This document shows positions 1 through 9,081 of a stretch of 64,000 nucleotides of DNA, piece after piece. The stretch's first letter is position 1; each line of letters opens with the position of its first letter. Origin of the DNA: Verrucomicrobia bacterium S94 (lineage in GTDB: Bacteria; Verrucomicrobiota; Kiritimatiellia; Kiritimatiellales; Pontiellaceae). The translations under genes and the position numbers were made by a program. A model generated the notes under the pieces. It worked only from the letters and a program-made list of their open reading frames with translations. It did no database searches and was not told the origin of the DNA. The stretch is from the NCBI GenBank assembly GCA_004299845.1, contig CP036201.1, positions 1,302,001 to 1,366,000 of the forward strand. The letters are read 5' to 3'.

Positions 1-1759
1 CCAGAATTGAAAGGCGGGATTCATTTGAACAGAATTTAAGAATATCCTCTACGACCTTCAGCGCCTTTTTGTTCCGTATCGAATCCGCCGCCAGTTCCAG
101 TTCCAGTTTACGCAAATACTCCTTCTGCTCGTCAGCTCGGTCGCACTCAAGAGCCTGCCGAATCAAACCGGCATGTTTTTCAAAGCCCATTTTCTGCAGA
201 CGCCGGCAGCCGCCCAGCTGGAGAATGGAACCGGTCAATCCCTGTTCAAGATTATCATGCAACTCCCGGGCAACGCGCTGGCGCTCGTTCAGAACCGATT
301 CCTGTTCTATTTTTTCAGCAATCACAGCGGTCTGTCTGGTCACCGTGCGCCGCAGCATATTCGTCCAGATCAGAATCAGCACAAAAGCTCCGCCCAGTAT
401 GCCCAGCACAAGAATCAGCCGCTCCGCTGTCCACCAGGGTGCCGGAGCCAGAATTTCGATATCACCGGCATTGCGCGGCTGAATCCAGAACCAGTCGACA
501 TACAATCGCCACTGCCGCTCCGTACTCCGCAGCAGATTGCATATCCCGGTCACCCTCACTTCAGCTCCGGCTTTCAGCGCATTCATATTCGGAAATTCAG
601 ACGGCAGCTTCACGGTGAACAGATGCTTATCCAGCCGGCAGACCAGTGTGTGTTCGATCAACCCGGTCGCCAGGCCAAACGACTCGGAAATATCCACCAC
701 CTCGGCCTCCAGCTGAACCAGCTCATAATTCAGATAGGCATCCGGCCACGTATCCCATCGTTGCCGCAACGCGGCATCCAGCAGCATCGGAACCGGTTCC
801 GGCGCCTTCTCCGATTCTATTTTCCGAATCCTGCGGGCCAGAAAAGACGGACTGATCGGACCATGACGGGCAAATCCCTCCAGCTCCACCATATCACCGA
901 CCCTCACTTCCGGAATCTCCCGGACGGTCGCCTTCAGACATGCTTTCTCACCACGCAGAAAAATCTGATTCTCACCAATGGCCGTGACGGTCCCGTAGGT
1001 CATCACCGGATAACGAAGGTCTACACCGCTTCTCGCCAATTCATGTATCGGCCTCGGCACTCGTCCTTTTTCACCGTGACGATTGTCGATCACCTTAAAA
1101 TCCTCTGCAGAATCGACATGCAGCGTGCGACCCACCAACTGACGATCGGTATTGTACTGGGTACCGGCCACAGCATTAAACTGCACCCGCGAAAACATCA
1201 GCTCCTTAACCCGGTTTTCCGCCGCCTCCGACCACGGAAGCAAAACGCTGAGCAGCGCATTATGAAACTCCAGGTCCAGCACCATGCAGTCATAAATCAT
1301 TTCCCCGCCGGTTATCCTCCGCATCGAAACAAGACGCCCCTTAATGGAAATCCAGTCGGCATCGTTCATCGGAGAAAAAGTTTCAAATGCATAAAACGGA
1401 CGGCCTTCAGGCCGTTGCGCGCGTCCTCGCACCGAAATGGTTTCAGCCAGAATCGACGGTGTAAATTCTCCTTTACGGGTAACGCCTTCGACCTCGACCA
1501 GCTGCCCCGCGGAAAAGCGGTCAGGATCCAGATTGCCGGCCGGCCGCATCACAAATATACAGCGTTCACCACTGCGCAGAAAAAAGGAGCCCTGTTCCGG
1601 ATTTTTCCAGACAATCTGCCCTTCAATTTTTACCGGGAGCGCCTTTTCAGCGTGCTCAGGCGGAAGGTTCCGAATCTCCTCGATACTGGATACCGGCACA
1701 TAGGACAAAGCGGAAGCAGTCACCGACAGCATCAGACTTAAAATTGCTATATACACCAT
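1..1759 (-). CDS. Sensor histidine kinase (partial, runs off left edge)
   Basis: This is a membrane-bound sensor kinase of the NarL/DegS (HisKA_3) type that would phosphorylate a response regulator. Reading the minus strand from the ATG at 1759 gives a short signal-like N-terminus, about 430 residues of extracytoplasmic beta-rich sequence, a transmembrane helix near residues 445-465, and the dimerisation motif [14 protein letters not shown] with phospho-acceptor His near residue 501. The ATPase domain lies beyond the window edge. It is a clear paralogue of the kinase at 34139-36352: both share motifs such as YVDWFWIQ and NYELVQL in the same order. The sensory part looks like tandem OB-fold-like units (inference). 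A GGGGAA just before the ATG may act as ribosome-binding site. The gene follows the phosphatase gene after 142 bases and may be co-transcribed with it. A response regulator gene probably lies just outside the window. Confidence 0.85.
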   Translation of the reverse strand, partial: MVYIAILSLMLSVTASALSYVPVSSIEEIRNLPPEHAEKALPVKIEGQIVWKNPEQGSFFLRSGERCIFVMRPAGNLDPDRFSAGQLVEVEGVTRKGEFTPSILAETISVRGRAQRPEGRPFYAFETFSPMNDADWISIKGRLVSMRRITGGEMIYDCMVLDLEFHNALLSVLLPWSEAAENRVKELMFSRVQFNAVAGTQYNTDRQLVGRTLHVDSAEDFKVIDNRHGEKGRVPRPIHELARSGVDLRYPVMTYGTVTAIGENQIFLRGEKACLKATVREIPEVRVGDMVELEGFARHGPISPSFLARRIRKIESEKAPEPVPMLLDAALRQRWDTWPDAYLNYELVQLEAEVVDISESFGLATGLIEHTLVCRLDKHLFTVKLPSEFPNMNALKAGAEVRVTGICNLLRSTERQWRLYVDWFWIQPRNAGDIEILAPAPWWTAERLILVLGILGGAFVLILIWTNMLRRTVTRQTAVIAEKIEQESVLNERQRVARELHDNLEQGLTGSILQLGGCRRLQKMGFEKHAGLIRQALECDRADEQKEYLRKLELELAADSIRNKKALKVVEDILKFCSNESRLSIL

Positions 1760-1901
1760 TTCCCCGTTTCAGATTACCGTCTTCCAGACCGGACAGATTC
1801 TCTCTGCCGGAAAGACGTGAAACGGAAACTATGCCCAACCCCTTTGAAGTCTGCAATACATTGATGTCCGGATGCAGGAACACCGCCCGGCAATATAAAT
1901 C

Positions 1902-3377
1902 CTAATCCGGAGTCAGTTCGCTGCGCTTCAGCGTGATCGAATAGACTTCGCGGCCCGATTCATGAATCAGACGCATTGTCACTTCGGGATCGGCTTTTGC
2001 AGTATCGAATTCGAACTCGCTGAATGCATACTCCGCAGCAATACCATACAGCTGCGTGGTCCAGGCCGGATCTCTGGCCGGCGGCCCGATGCGTCCGCCG
2101 AAACAGGCCCCGCCGAATTCATAAAACTTAAATCCGTTATTCCGCGGAATGGTAAAACCGCGCGCGCCGTGCCGGTCTCCGGAAATCAGCAGGACACCTC
2201 CGATTTTATGCGCTTCAATAAAACGGGAAAGCTCCTCGCGGCCCTCTTTATCATATCTGCCCCAGGAGTCCTTTCCGTTGGAGACATAATCGCTCCACAT
2301 GGTTCCGCAGGAAAGAATGATAAACGGCGCTTTACTCTCCAGCAGCTGCTGCTTCACCCAGTCCATCTGCGCTTTACCGAGAAAGGAGTTCAGCCCTTTT
2401 CTGTGATCCCGGAAATAGCGGTTGTCGATCATAATCACATCCGCCGGACCGATCCGTGTTTTGAAAAAGATACCGCTCCGTTCTTTCTCGAAACCGTAGC
2501 CGGGATTAACCCAGGTCTGCGTCCACAGATCCCGGACATTCGACCGATCCTCCGCTGAAAACCTGCCTTCAACCAGACCACCGATATCGTTACCCGCATA
2601 ATCATGATCATCCCAGGTGGCATAAACCGGGATTTCCGAACAGAATGTTGTCCACCGGGGCGTCAGATCGCGCAGCATCACATCGAAACGGGCCGCACCG
2701 GTTTTCCCCCGCCGATCCTGAACCGCGCTGTCTCCAATCATCAGCAATGCACTCGGCTTACGTTTCCGGACCAGATCCATCTGAGGATGCCCCAGCCCCC
2801 AGCGGTGCCAGCAGCTTCCCCAGGCAATGCGGGTGGTCCCGGGCTTTTCCGACGTGGTACGTATCACGGTACTTCCGTTAAAATGAATCGGCTTCCCGTC
2901 AATCAGCACCCGATATCCCGTCTCGCGGTCCGGTTCAAGCCCATCCACGCGGACCACAGCCGTCAGATCACTTTCCTCCGAACTTTTAACCGGTCCATAA
3001 ACCCGGCCGGCCGCTTCAACGGTAACCGACGCCGGCTTTAACGTCCGGATCCATACCGATGCCCCCGTTTCTGAAATACACCCCAGCATCGGACCGCCGA
3101 GATGGGTCATTCCGGCATCCGCACAACGTTTAACAATTTCCGGATGCCTCATCAGTTCGGCAAACGTCTGATTTTTTTCCGCAAACAGAATAGGATGCGA
3201 TGCCTTGAATAAATTCTGAATGGCTCTCGGCTGTTCTCCATGAAGGTTGAGAATTCTCAAACTGACATCCAGTGACCCCTTTCCGAGTTTCTGATGGATC
3301 GGCAGTTCTTTTCCGGCAACCCGATGCCCGAACAGACCGAACGCCACTGATGCCGTTGTAAATTTTCTCCGATTCAC
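1902..3377 (-). CDS. PhoD-like alkaline phosphatase/phosphodiesterase
   Basis: Exported metallophosphoesterase of the PhoD family, expected to hydrolyse phosphate mono- or diesters outside the cytoplasm. The protein is about 491 residues. The N-terminus carries NRRKFT followed by a hydrophobic stretch, which fits a Tat signal, the usual export route for PhoD. Metal-site motifs are visible in family order: WGSCWH, MIGD, WDDHDY (His near residue 258) and ISGDRHG. I chose a GTG start at 3377 because AAGGAGAA precedes it and because it overlaps the stop of the upstream sulfatase gene (GTGA), implying translational coupling. The open frame extends to 3443 without a comparable start. Its position directly after a sulfatase suggests the two enzymes strip sulfate and phosphate from the same material (inference). 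Confidence 0.85.
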   Translation of the reverse strand: MNRRKFTTASVAFGLFGHRVAGKELPIHQKLGKGSLDVSLRILNLHGEQPRAIQNLFKASHPILFAEKNQTFAELMRHPEIVKRCADAGMTHLGGPMLGCISETGASVWIRTLKPASVTVEAAGRVYGPVKSSEESDLTAVVRVDGLEPDRETGYRVLIDGKPIHFNGSTVIRTTSEKPGTTRIAWGSCWHRWGLGHPQMDLVRKRKPSALLMIGDSAVQDRRGKTGAARFDVMLRDLTPRWTTFCSEIPVYATWDDHDYAGNDIGGLVEGRFSAEDRSNVRDLWTQTWVNPGYGFEKERSGIFFKTRIGPADVIMIDNRYFRDHRKGLNSFLGKAQMDWVKQQLLESKAPFIILSCGTMWSDYVSNGKDSWGRYDKEGREELSRFIEAHKIGGVLLISGDRHGARGFTIPRNNGFKFYEFGGACFGGRIGPPARDPAWTTQLYGIAAEYAFSEFEFDTAKADPEVTMRLIHESGREVYSITLKRSELTPD

Positions 3378-3959
3378 TGCTTCTCCTTGTTCTTTTTTTT
3401 CTTCACAGACCCGATACCCGTTTTCTCCGCCCAGTTCTTCCATTGTACCGCCATCTGCTGCAGCCGTTCAGGATAAACCGCGGAAAGATCATTCAATTCC
3501 GTCCGGTCACGGGAAAGATTAAACAGTTCCCAGTGTCCGATCTCTTTGGCATAGGAAATCTTCCAGTCGCCATCAATCATTGCACGGTTACCGACCCATT
3601 CCATAAATACCGGCTTTGCACGCTCGCGGAATTTTCCTTTCAGCACCGGCAGAACATTCTCGCCATCCAGCGGTTTCTTCCCCTCCGGAATATCATCATC
3701 CGGATCAAGTCCGGCAATCGCCATCAGCGTCGGCTGAAAATCAATCATATGCATGATGGAATCGTTCCAGACATTGGCAGGAACGTGCTCCGGCCACCGT
3801 ACCACACAAGGCGTACAGATTCCGCCTTCATGACCGAAGAGTTTAAATTTGCGAAACGGTGTATTGCAGGCATTGGCCCAGTTTCGGCCGATCGCCCGAT
3901 ACGAACCGCGCGCTCCGATTTCAGCCCCTTCAATATGATCATAATTAAAAGATTCTTTA
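3374..3959 (-). pseudogene. Sulfatase, C-terminal fragment (cut by IS)
   Basis: C-terminal third of a type I sulfatase separated from its N-terminal part by the IS at 3964-5557. The frame is open from the IS junction and reads ASKESFNYDHIEGAEIGARG, then a typical sulfatase C-terminal region (VVRWPEHVPANVW, DFQPTLMAIAG, FMEWVGNRAMI, ELFNLSRDRTELNDLS). Removing the IS and one CTAG copy joins this fragment in frame to the N-terminal fragment at the SDNGA motif, so before insertion this was one intact gene of about 500 residues. Its stop codon overlaps the GTG of the PhoD-like gene. Translation of the fragment alone would lack the catalytic formylglycine and most metal ligands, so it is very probably inactive. 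Confidence 0.9.
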
Positions 3960-3963
3960 CTAG
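3960..3963. repeat. IS target-site duplication, left copy (CTAG)
   Basis: Four-base CTAG directly flanking the IS on the left; the second copy is at 5558-5561. Both the length and the exact match fit a target duplication made by an IS1380-family element. Confidence 0.85.
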
Positions 3964-5557
3964 CCTGATCTATTCACGCGCCCGGTATTGAGTTTGTTTT
4001 TTTGCGTTGGATGGATGCTGGCAGGCCGCAAACGATTGATGCCTGCTTGTTTTTTCGGAGTTTGATCGGATTTGGGCAGACCTCCCCCTTACCCCTGTAT
4101 TTTATTTGCGCAGGGGACCGCCGGTCTGCCGCCTATCCTGTATTTGCGAATACGGATGTTTTCAGGGTCATGATTTCTGCAAAGGCCTGGGGCATATGCA
4201 GCTTGATGCGGGTCTTCCCTGTCTCCACCCGAACACCGATTTTGAGCAGTTTCAGGCGGAGGGTTTTAAATTCGGCACGACAGAACCGCGTGCCCTTGAG
4301 TCGCACGCTGCGCAGGTGGTGCATCACGACGTAGGCCGCGGAGTGCAGGAACAGGCGAAACTGATTGGCACTGAATCGGTGGCAGCTGGTCCGGTCCGAC
4401 AGCAGGCCGTTCTTGTGATCTTTGATCATCAGCTCCATCGCGCCGCGCCCGCAGTAGACCGTTTCATAAAGATATTTCGCGCCGCTGTTTTCGAAGGAGG
4501 TAATGATAAAACGCAGATCCTCCCCGTTCGCATTGACCAGTACCCGGCAGATCACGCGGCGCGCCCGGCTCCAGGTACGGGCCTGATAAAAGGCGGATGC
4601 AAAAACACACGCTTCACGGCCGGTACATTCATGCTTTTTGCGTGCGTCAGCAAGGGCCTGTGCAAACTGTGCTTTTAAACGCGAGTTCGTCTGGAGTCCG
4701 GTGACAAAGTCCACTGATTGTGCCTCCAGCCAGTCCATGACCACGGGCTTCGTGTGGTGCGAGTCTGCACGGAAGATCAGGCGGGTGCATGGAAAGGCCG
4801 CCCGGATACGTTTTACCACCCGCTTGAGTACGCTGATAATTTCCCGGTCCGTCGGCGTCTTGCCCGGGCGAAGCACTGTGGTGATCAGCTTCCCGCTGAG
4901 TCCGTCGTACAGGTGAAACGGCATGAAGCAGTATTCATCCTCGAAGGCATTGAACAAGGCCATCTGCTGCCGGCCATGAACATGGTCGGCGGTGGGATCC
5001 AGATCAAGCACGATGGCCTCCGGCGCATGATCAAACGATGCAATGAACTGATCCACCAAGGCATACCCCATCCGGAGCAGCTCCCGGACAGACACGCGGT
5101 TTTCGAGCCGCGACATAGTGGGCTGCGAGGCGAGCGCACCGTCTTCGGGAAGACGGCCCGCCGCCATTTTGAACAGCGGATCGTCGCGCAAGGCGTCACA
5201 ATCATTCGCGTCTTCGTAGCCGCAGCAGATCCGGACAACACGCTGGGTCAACAACTCCTCCATCGTATGGTCGACATACGACGGATGGCGGGGATCGTGC
5301 AACGCCCCGGCGAGCGAGCGGATGATTCCGGTCTCTTCGAGCACCTCGCGAACAAGCATCAGCCCGCCGTCCGAGCTGACCAGGGGTTCGTCAAAGACAG
5401 CGGAGACTTTACGGTTTTTAAGAGGTGAGAAAGGAAGCTGAATCTGATTATCTTTATCCATTGTCGGCCTTGGTTGTTTTTTGCCGGGAAGCAATTCGCA
5501 ATGTATTCTATTTGCGTGCATTGCGGCAACCAAGGCCGTTTTTATGAATTATTCAGG
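3964..5557 (-). mobile_element. IS1380-family insertion sequence, complete, 1594 bp
   Basis: Complete insertion sequence bounded by imperfect terminal inverted repeats (CCTGATCTATTCA at 3964 and CCTGAATAATTCA read inward from 5557, 10 of 13 matching) and by a CTAG duplication. It contains one intact transposase gene. The roughly 170 bases between the left end and the transposase stop (3964-4132) hold no gene. The element sits inside a sulfatase gene, in the same orientation. The exact duplication and intact transposase suggest a fairly recent insertion. Confidence 0.9.
4133..5461 (-). CDS. IS1380-family transposase (DDE)
   Basis: DDE transposase that would excise and insert the surrounding element. 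About 442 residues, a normal length for IS1380 transposases. It begins MDKDNQIQLPFSPLKNRKVS. Candidate catalytic acidic residues lie in VLDLDPTADHVHG, LIFRADSHHTKP and the C-terminal segment CGRGAMELMIKDHKNG. I chose the ATG at 5461, preceded by CAAGG; the frame also opens further upstream to an alternative start at 5533 that would add 24 residues unlike the family. The gene is intact, so the element may still be mobile. Confidence 0.88.
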   Translation of the reverse strand: MDKDNQIQLPFSPLKNRKVSAVFDEPLVSSDGGLMLVREVLEETGIIRSLAGALHDPRHPSYVDHTMEELLTQRVVRICCGYEDANDCDALRDDPLFKMAAGRLPEDGALASQPTMSRLENRVSVRELLRMGYALVDQFIASFDHAPEAIVLDLDPTADHVHGRQQMALFNAFEDEYCFMPFHLYDGLSGKLITTVLRPGKTPTDREIISVLKRVVKRIRAAFPCTRLIFRADSHHTKPVVMDWLEAQSVDFVTGLQTNSRLKAQFAQALADARKKHECTGREACVFASAFYQARTWSRARRVICRVLVNANGEDLRFIITSFENSGAKYLYETVYCGRGAMELMIKDHKNGLLSDRTSCHRFSANQFRLFLHSAAYVVMHHLRSVRLKGTRFCRAEFKTLRLKLLKIGVRVETGKTRIKLHMPQAFAEIMTLKTSVFANTG

Positions 5558-6501
5558 CTAGCGCCATTATCAGAAAGGAAAAAGATCAGGGTATTATCTG
5601 CTGTTCCCGTTTCATCCAGCAGCTGCAGCACACGACCGATCTGCTGATCCATCCGGTCAACCATTGCCGCATGAACTTCCATCAGCCGCTCTTCCTCCGG
5701 ATTCCCGGACCAGGCCTTAACTGCAGGATCCATAGGAGCCGGTTTCGTTGACGGATCAATCACCCCGATTTCCACCATCCGTTCATACCGCTCCTGGCGC
5801 AAAACCCTCCAACCTTTGGAATAACGCCCTTTATATTTTTCAATATTTTCAGGAGGAGCATGCAACGGATAATGCGGTGCCGTATAGGACAGATGAAGAA
5901 AATAGGGTTGCTGAGCATCAATCGACTTTTTCATTTCTTCAAGTGCATGGTCTGTAAACGCATCGGTTGTATAAAAATCATCAGGAAATTCGACGATCCG
6001 TTTGTCATTATGACCGAAATAACGCATACCGAAATTGGGCTTATCCGGATCGGTGGGATAAAAAAAGCTGGAGCAGCCGTCAAACAGCCCGTAGCTCTCA
6101 TCAAATCCACGATCTATCGGCCGGCTTCCTTTATGATGTCCCAGATGCCATTTCCCGCTCAGGATGGTCCGGTAACCCGCCTGCTTCATGGCTTCCGGCA
6201 AAGTCAAACAATACTTCGGCACCAAGCCGCCTTTTCCACGGTTCGGATAACGCCCCGACATCAATGAGGCCCGCGTTGTCGTGCATTTTGCATTATTGTA
6301 GAAGTGCCGGAAACGCATTCCCTCTTTTGCCAGCCGGTCAATATTCGGTGTTTCTATTTCACCGCCATAACAACCGATATCGGAATACCCCATATCATCT
6401 GCCAGAATCAAAATGATATTCGGTTGAACGCCCCCTTGCGAAATACTCCCCAGAATCAATACAGCCAAACCGGTTATCAGTTGCTTCATTTGTCCACTCA
6501 T
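5542..6501 (-). pseudogene. Sulfatase, N-terminal fragment (cut by IS)
   Basis: N-terminal two thirds of a type I, formylglycine-dependent sulfatase. It has a signal peptide (MKQLITGLAVLILGSIS), metal-binding NIILILADDMGYSDIGCYGG, the modification site CTTTRASLMSG (Cys near residue 73, with Thr where the usual consensus has Pro), GKWHLGH, and stops just after SDNGAS, where the reading frame runs into the IS and ends at a TAA inside it. The genuine sulfatase part ends at about 5558. Starts at 6501 or 6489 are both possible; upstream in-frame Met codons lie in the preceding terminator region and are unlikely. See 3374-3959 for the other half. Probably null because the C-terminal subdomain is lost. 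Confidence 0.9.
5558..5561. repeat. IS target-site duplication, right copy (CTAG)
   Basis: Second copy of the CTAG duplication flanking the IS1380-family element; it lies within the GCT AGT codons of the interrupted sulfatase gene. Confidence 0.85.
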
Positions 6502-6573
6502 TTTGTCACTCTTATAAACAAAAGAGCGGATGCCCCCCCCCTCTCTCCTGGACAGATCTTTTGGCCAGGATGC

Positions 6574-6604
6574 AAAAAATCCCATGATCGGAATCATGGG
6601 ATTT
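6574..6604 (-). terminator. Rho-independent terminator after the GH29 gene
   Basis: On the minus strand a perfect 12-bp stem (arms 6593-6604 and 6577-6588, AAATCCCATGAT) with a 4-base loop is followed by a run of T. It lies 29 bases past the fucosidase stop and separates that gene from the interrupted sulfatase gene. Confidence 0.85.
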
Positions 6605-6632
6605 CCAAACGTCACACTAAAAAACGCACGGA

Positions 6633-8114
6633 TTAACGGTTCAGTTTAAAAACATACGCATGGGCCTCTGCCACATCTTCCGGCATCCGCACCGACAGAC
6701 CGGCGGCAGTCTGTTTCCACTCGATATCCACACCGGAACCCAGCAGCGAAACCCCCGCGACGCCATCGGAAGCAGTAACCGATTTCATCAGGATCTGTCC
6801 CTCCGGTCGATCCAGCACAATGGCATAAACCGTTTTATGGTCCTTGCTCTGCGTATAACGGATATCCTCCGCCGTATAATGCACTTTTTTCAGGAACCCG
6901 CCTGATTTCTCAATCTCAGTCGGCCCCTCGCCGGCTGTATGCCACGGACGGGTGTCATAAATGGCCTCTCCATTCACCTTCAACCAGGCACCGACCGTGC
7001 GTAGAATCTCCTTTTCAGATTCCGGAATAACCCCGTCGGAGGTTGGCCCCACATTCAACAGCAGACAACCGTTTTTACTGACAATATCCGCCAGAATATC
7101 GATGATATCATTAGCGGTTTTCACTCCGGGACGGCTGGAATGGAACCAGCCCGGCGCAACCGTATCGTCCGTCAGCCAGGGTTTCGGTTCCAGATCTTTT
7201 ACACGGCCCTTTTCATAATCGACAATGGCCCCGGGCAGATACGGCGAATAGCTCTTCACGGTAGTGGCGACTTCTTTTCCGGATTTTTCGCCGTGATTGT
7301 AGTAATCTGCAAGAAACGGATACATCAGATCATTCGGAATATCACGCGTACCCATATCCATCCAGATCATGTCAGGGTCATATTTTTCAATATATTCATC
7401 CAGCAGACCCCGCCACCATTTTTTAAAACGCGGCGACAGCGGATCGCCATAGCGGTGCGGCTCAAAATAGAGATCCACATATTCCGGATCTGTTCCGTCA
7501 TGCCGATACGACGGAATAAAATAGCGCCAGGTATGGCTGTGATGAAAGGAAGCTATAAATTTCATCCCGCGCTTACGGATTTCCCGTTCCAGTTCCTTTG
7601 AAGGATCAAACCCGGCCTGCGTCTGAGCATTCCAGCGGGTGACGGAACTGTTCCACATGGCATAGCCATCATGATGGATCGCTACAGGACCGGCAAACCG
7701 TGCGCCGGCCTCTTCAAACAGATCCGCCCATTCGGCGGCATCAAACGATTTAGGCTGAAACGTCTTCAGGAGATCCTTCCAGCCGAAATCCTTCGGTTCT
7801 CCGAAACGCTTCACATGTTCAGTGTAGGCCCAGTGAGGACCCTCGTTGGTTTCCGCAGGATGACCCATCATGGGCGGATACCGGTTGATCGTCACATCGG
7901 CATACATATAGAAAGGATACCAGCCCACACCGGCAATTTCGTTGCCTACGGTCGTCGGCGTCCAGTGAGTGTAGATGCCGAATTTGGCATCCTTAAACCA
8001 TTCCGGCGTCTCATGCCGATCCAGGGATTCAAACGTGGCCTCATAGGACATCCCGGCCTCTACCTGAGCGGCCAGACCGGCCCCCAGCAAAACAGTACTG
8101 ATCCACAATCTCAT
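6633..8114 (-). CDS. Alpha-L-fucosidase, GH29
   Basis: Retaining exo-alpha-L-fucosidase that releases fucose from glycan ends, exported by a signal peptide ([20 protein letters not shown]). Of about 493 residues, the N-terminal part shows the GH29 hallmarks [13 protein letters not shown], a His-Asp pair in IHHDGYAMW, and the nucleophile region [11 protein letters not shown] (Asp near residue 253), followed by [12 protein letters not shown] and a beta-sandwich C-terminal domain. The start at 8114 is favoured because AAAGAAAGGA precedes it at good spacing; an upstream in-frame ATG at 8141 lacks this. It is divergently transcribed from an AraC-type regulator, its likely controller, and has its own terminator. 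Confidence 0.92.
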   Translation of the reverse strand: MRLWISTVLLGAGLAAQVEAGMSYEATFESLDRHETPEWFKDAKFGIYTHWTPTTVGNEIAGVGWYPFYMYADVTINRYPPMMGHPAETNEGPHWAYTEHVKRFGEPKDFGWKDLLKTFQPKSFDAAEWADLFEEAGARFAGPVAIHHDGYAMWNSSVTRWNAQTQAGFDPSKELEREIRKRGMKFIASFHHSHTWRYFIPSYRHDGTDPEYVDLYFEPHRYGDPLSPRFKKWWRGLLDEYIEKYDPDMIWMDMGTRDIPNDLMYPFLADYYNHGEKSGKEVATTVKSYSPYLPGAIVDYEKGRVKDLEPKPWLTDDTVAPGWFHSSRPGVKTANDIIDILADIVSKNGCLLLNVGPTSDGVIPESEKEILRTVGAWLKVNGEAIYDTRPWHTAGEGPTEIEKSGGFLKKVHYTAEDIRYTQSKDHKTVYAIVLDRPEGQILMKSVTASDGVAGVSLLGSGVDIEWKQTAAGLSVRMPEDVAEAHAYVFKLNR

Positions 8115-8187
8115 TGTATTTATTCCTTTCTTTGGATTCATGAAATATGTGCAATACCGCCGTAACGGGGAATGTATAAAAATGCCG

Positions 8188-8215
8188 CATATATGTTAAT
8201 TATGAACATTTGCAA
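8188..8215 (-). promoter_or_regulatory. Possible promoter of the GH29 gene with inverted repeat
   Basis: On the minus strand TTGCAA (8215-8210) and TATATG (8193-8188) are separated by 16 bases, about 70 bases before the fucosidase start. The spacer holds a small inverted repeat (ATGTT at 8193-8197 and AACAT at 8205-8209) that could be a regulator site. Weak consensus match; low confidence. Confidence 0.3.
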
Positions 8216-8253
8216 TTACAACACACCCATTTCCTGATAGTTTTCAATATGTT

Positions 8254-9081
8254 ATGAATACTTCTATCACTTTACATTATGGCGTTTATCAGCATATTGC
8301 TCCCTACTGGAACGGAACCACCTATTACGGAAACACGTGGCGGCTGTATTACAATGAAACGGCTGGCGCACGGGTTATTACCCGTTATGAAACCGTCGAC
8401 ATGTCGCCCGGCTACATCTACCTTTCGCCTCCTCACCTCTCCTTTCAGGCTATGTCAGAAAATGATCCCAAACAGTTCGGACTCCATTTTTATGCCTCTG
8501 AACCCTACGACCGGGTGGAGACCAAAGTCTATGCGATTCCTATGAGTTCACTGCTTCAGGAACTGCTCGACGCAACACTGAACGAAATCCGGCCTTATCC
8601 ACAGTTTCTGACCGATCGCGGAATGATGTATGCCACTGCTCTTACCGCAACCGCGCTTGCCGGAATACCTGCTGAATATATTCACGTGTATGCTGTGGAT
8701 GTCCGGATTGCGGAAGCCATGAAATATTTTCAGGACAATATTCATAAATCCATTGATCTGGAACAGGTGGCCGGACGGGTCGGCCTGAGCAAAGGCGCCT
8801 TCATCCGTCTGTTTAAAAAAGAGACCGGTTTAACCCCCTACGCCTGGCTCATGGATTCCCGTATCGCCTGGGCGTGCGATCTACTCACCCGGAATACAAT
8901 TCCCATCGATCTGATTGCGGAATATACCGGTTTCAATGATCGTTTTCATTTTTCAAAAGCATTCAAAAAAAGAATCGGTCTGGCTCCTGCGGCCTACCGC
9001 GACCGCGAACCCAGACCAAACCAGCCGGAAGAAAACCATACAATGCTACTGTCCGATGACGACATCAGCCCGGCGCGATAA
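8254..9081 (+). CDS. AraC-family transcriptional regulator
   Basis: DNA-binding regulator of about 275 residues with an N-terminal sensor region of AraC cupin type and a C-terminal pair of helix-turn-helix motifs (IDLEQVAGRVGLSKGAFIRL, then IAEYTGFNDRFHFSKAFKK and GLAPAAYR), the standard AraC arrangement. It is divergent from the GH29 fucosidase gene across 139 bases, so it probably activates that gene in response to a sugar (inference). There is no obvious ribosome-binding site before the ATG. Its 3' end overlaps the convergent DUF5703 gene by 36 bases. Confidence 0.88.
   Translation: MNTSITLHYGVYQHIAPYWNGTTYYGNTWRLYYNETAGARVITRYETVDMSPGYIYLSPPHLSFQAMSENDPKQFGLHFYASEPYDRVETKVYAIPMSSLLQELLDATLNEIRPYPQFLTDRGMMYATALTATALAGIPAEYIHVYAVDVRIAEAMKYFQDNIHKSIDLEQVAGRVGLSKGAFIRLFKKETGLTPYAWLMDSRIAWACDLLTRNTIPIDLIAEYTGFNDRFHFSKAFKKRIGLAPAAYRDREPRPNQPEENHTMLLSDDDISPAR

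Noticed and set aside
173-1741. Long plus-strand open frame of 522 codons
   Set aside because: It is the opposite strand of the sensor kinase gene; the minus-strand translation has clear kinase motifs and matches the paralogue at 34139-36352.
1656-1883. Small minus-strand open frame of 75 codons between kinase and phosphatase genes
   Set aside because: It overlaps the kinase start in another frame, has no ribosome-binding site or domain.
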